Below are positions 63,459 to 64,000 of a stretch of DNA of 64,000 bases, piece after piece (position 1 is the first letter of the stretch; every line of letters begins with the position of its first letter). A program made the translations under genes and the position numbers. The notes beneath the pieces are model-generated. The model worked only from the letters and a program-made list of their open reading frames with translations. It was not told the DNA's origin and ran no database searches. Source of the stretch: Hesperophylax magnus (lineage: Eukaryota; Arthropoda; Insecta; Trichoptera; Limnephilidae); contig JAIUSX010000014.1 in assembly GCA_026573805.1 (NCBI GenBank), positions 6,076,001-6,140,000 on the forward strand, read 5' to 3'.

Positions 63459-63600
63459 ACAGGGTGTCCTGGGGTAAAGTGCACTAACTTCTGGGTTGAT
63501 TCTACATGATGGTAGGAGTAAAAAGGATAAATAACTTTTTCCAAAATTCGATCTTTATTTTCCCATACAAAAAGACATACCTACTAAAAATCCTTAGCGT
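63459..63600. mobile_element. ACAGGGTGTCC MITE, left part
   Basis: ACAGGGTGTCCTGGGGTAAA, GTGCACTAACTTCTGGG, GATTCTACATGATGGTAG match the other copies; the right arm is missing. Confidence 0.7.
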
Positions 63601-64000
63601 GAGGACAAACCTTAAAGTAATAGACAAACTTACTCGATAAATTCGCTGTGAATTTGCCGAGAACGAGATGGCAACGTTGTAAATTGCCCGTATCGTCCGT
63701 TGAAACGAAAGTAAATAATAACATTACGCTAAGTGTTTACAATTATACTACAATTCGTATGTTTTAAACCAAATTCATAAGAGAACTGTACTAAAATTAA
63801 CAAAATTTAATAACACTTTGAACGATAAAATTAATTAACAATTACTCACTTACTAATGTCATTGCTTTTGATTAATTAAACGAATTCAATCTCAAAATTT
63901 CCACTTTCCGTGTGTAATTTACATCATGTAGCCCGTAAACCTAATGAATGTCTGACCATTCTTCGTAGGTGAAGCCAGACATTGTCATAGTAATTAAAAT

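Noticed and set aside
61133..64000. Zinc-site (HEXXH) and GAMEN exons of gene B
   Set aside because: No minus-strand frame here encodes them; they must lie to the right of the window.

Overview
The window looks like nuclear DNA from an insect, most likely a moth or butterfly. It is AT-rich, intron-dense and full of LINE, SINE and MITE debris. It carries degenerate CCTAA (insect telomere-type) repeats and two tandem genes for M1-family aminopeptidase N (APN), a gene family that is expanded in clusters in Lepidoptera. Nothing in it looks prokaryotic.

Gene layout. Both genes lie on the minus strand. APN gene A runs from a start codon at 26733 down to the left edge of the window. I resolved 14 coding exons, of which the last is cut at position 1. 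They give 882 in-window codons with a signal peptide, GAMENWG (residues 310-316), HEIAH...E (346-350, 369) and the catalytic Tyr of YNKG (432). APN gene B is the upstream tandem paralogue. Only its last ten coding exons are inside (61132 down to the stop codon at 48803); the exons for its signal peptide, GAMEN and HEXXH motifs lie beyond the right edge. The nine internal exons shared by A and B have identical lengths and phases, and even introns keep traces of homology, so the pair arose by a fairly recent tandem duplication. Gene B ends without the hydrophobic tail of a GPI-anchored APN.

The roughly 22 kb between the genes (26.7-48.8 kb) holds no second convincing protein-coding gene. It contains a nearly intact 747-codon LINE reverse transcriptase (33.75-36.0 kb), several older LINE fragments (29.5, 40.0-41.9, 42.7-44.2, 44.5-45.1 and 46.2-46.7 kb), tRNA-derived SINEs, foldback MITEs, a 55-bp minisatellite and a long (AT)n tract. 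The untranslated first exon and promoter of gene A should also be here; a splice donor at 39241 next to a GATA-motif-rich stretch is one candidate.

The introns of gene A are unusually rich in structured repeats: an 11-copy 46-bp minisatellite against a splice acceptor; a 1.5-kb CCTAA-based higher-order satellite enclosed in long inverted repeats (7.67-10.32 kb); a 2.9-kb TIR element carrying 14 copies of a 64-bp repeat (18.58-21.50 kb); a 42-bp array with an embedded dyad (21.84-22.17 kb); and two inverted copies of a TTAA-flanked MITE. The strongest novelty candidates are these non-autonomous inverted-repeat elements that house satellite arrays. I found no sign of an unknown multi-gene system.
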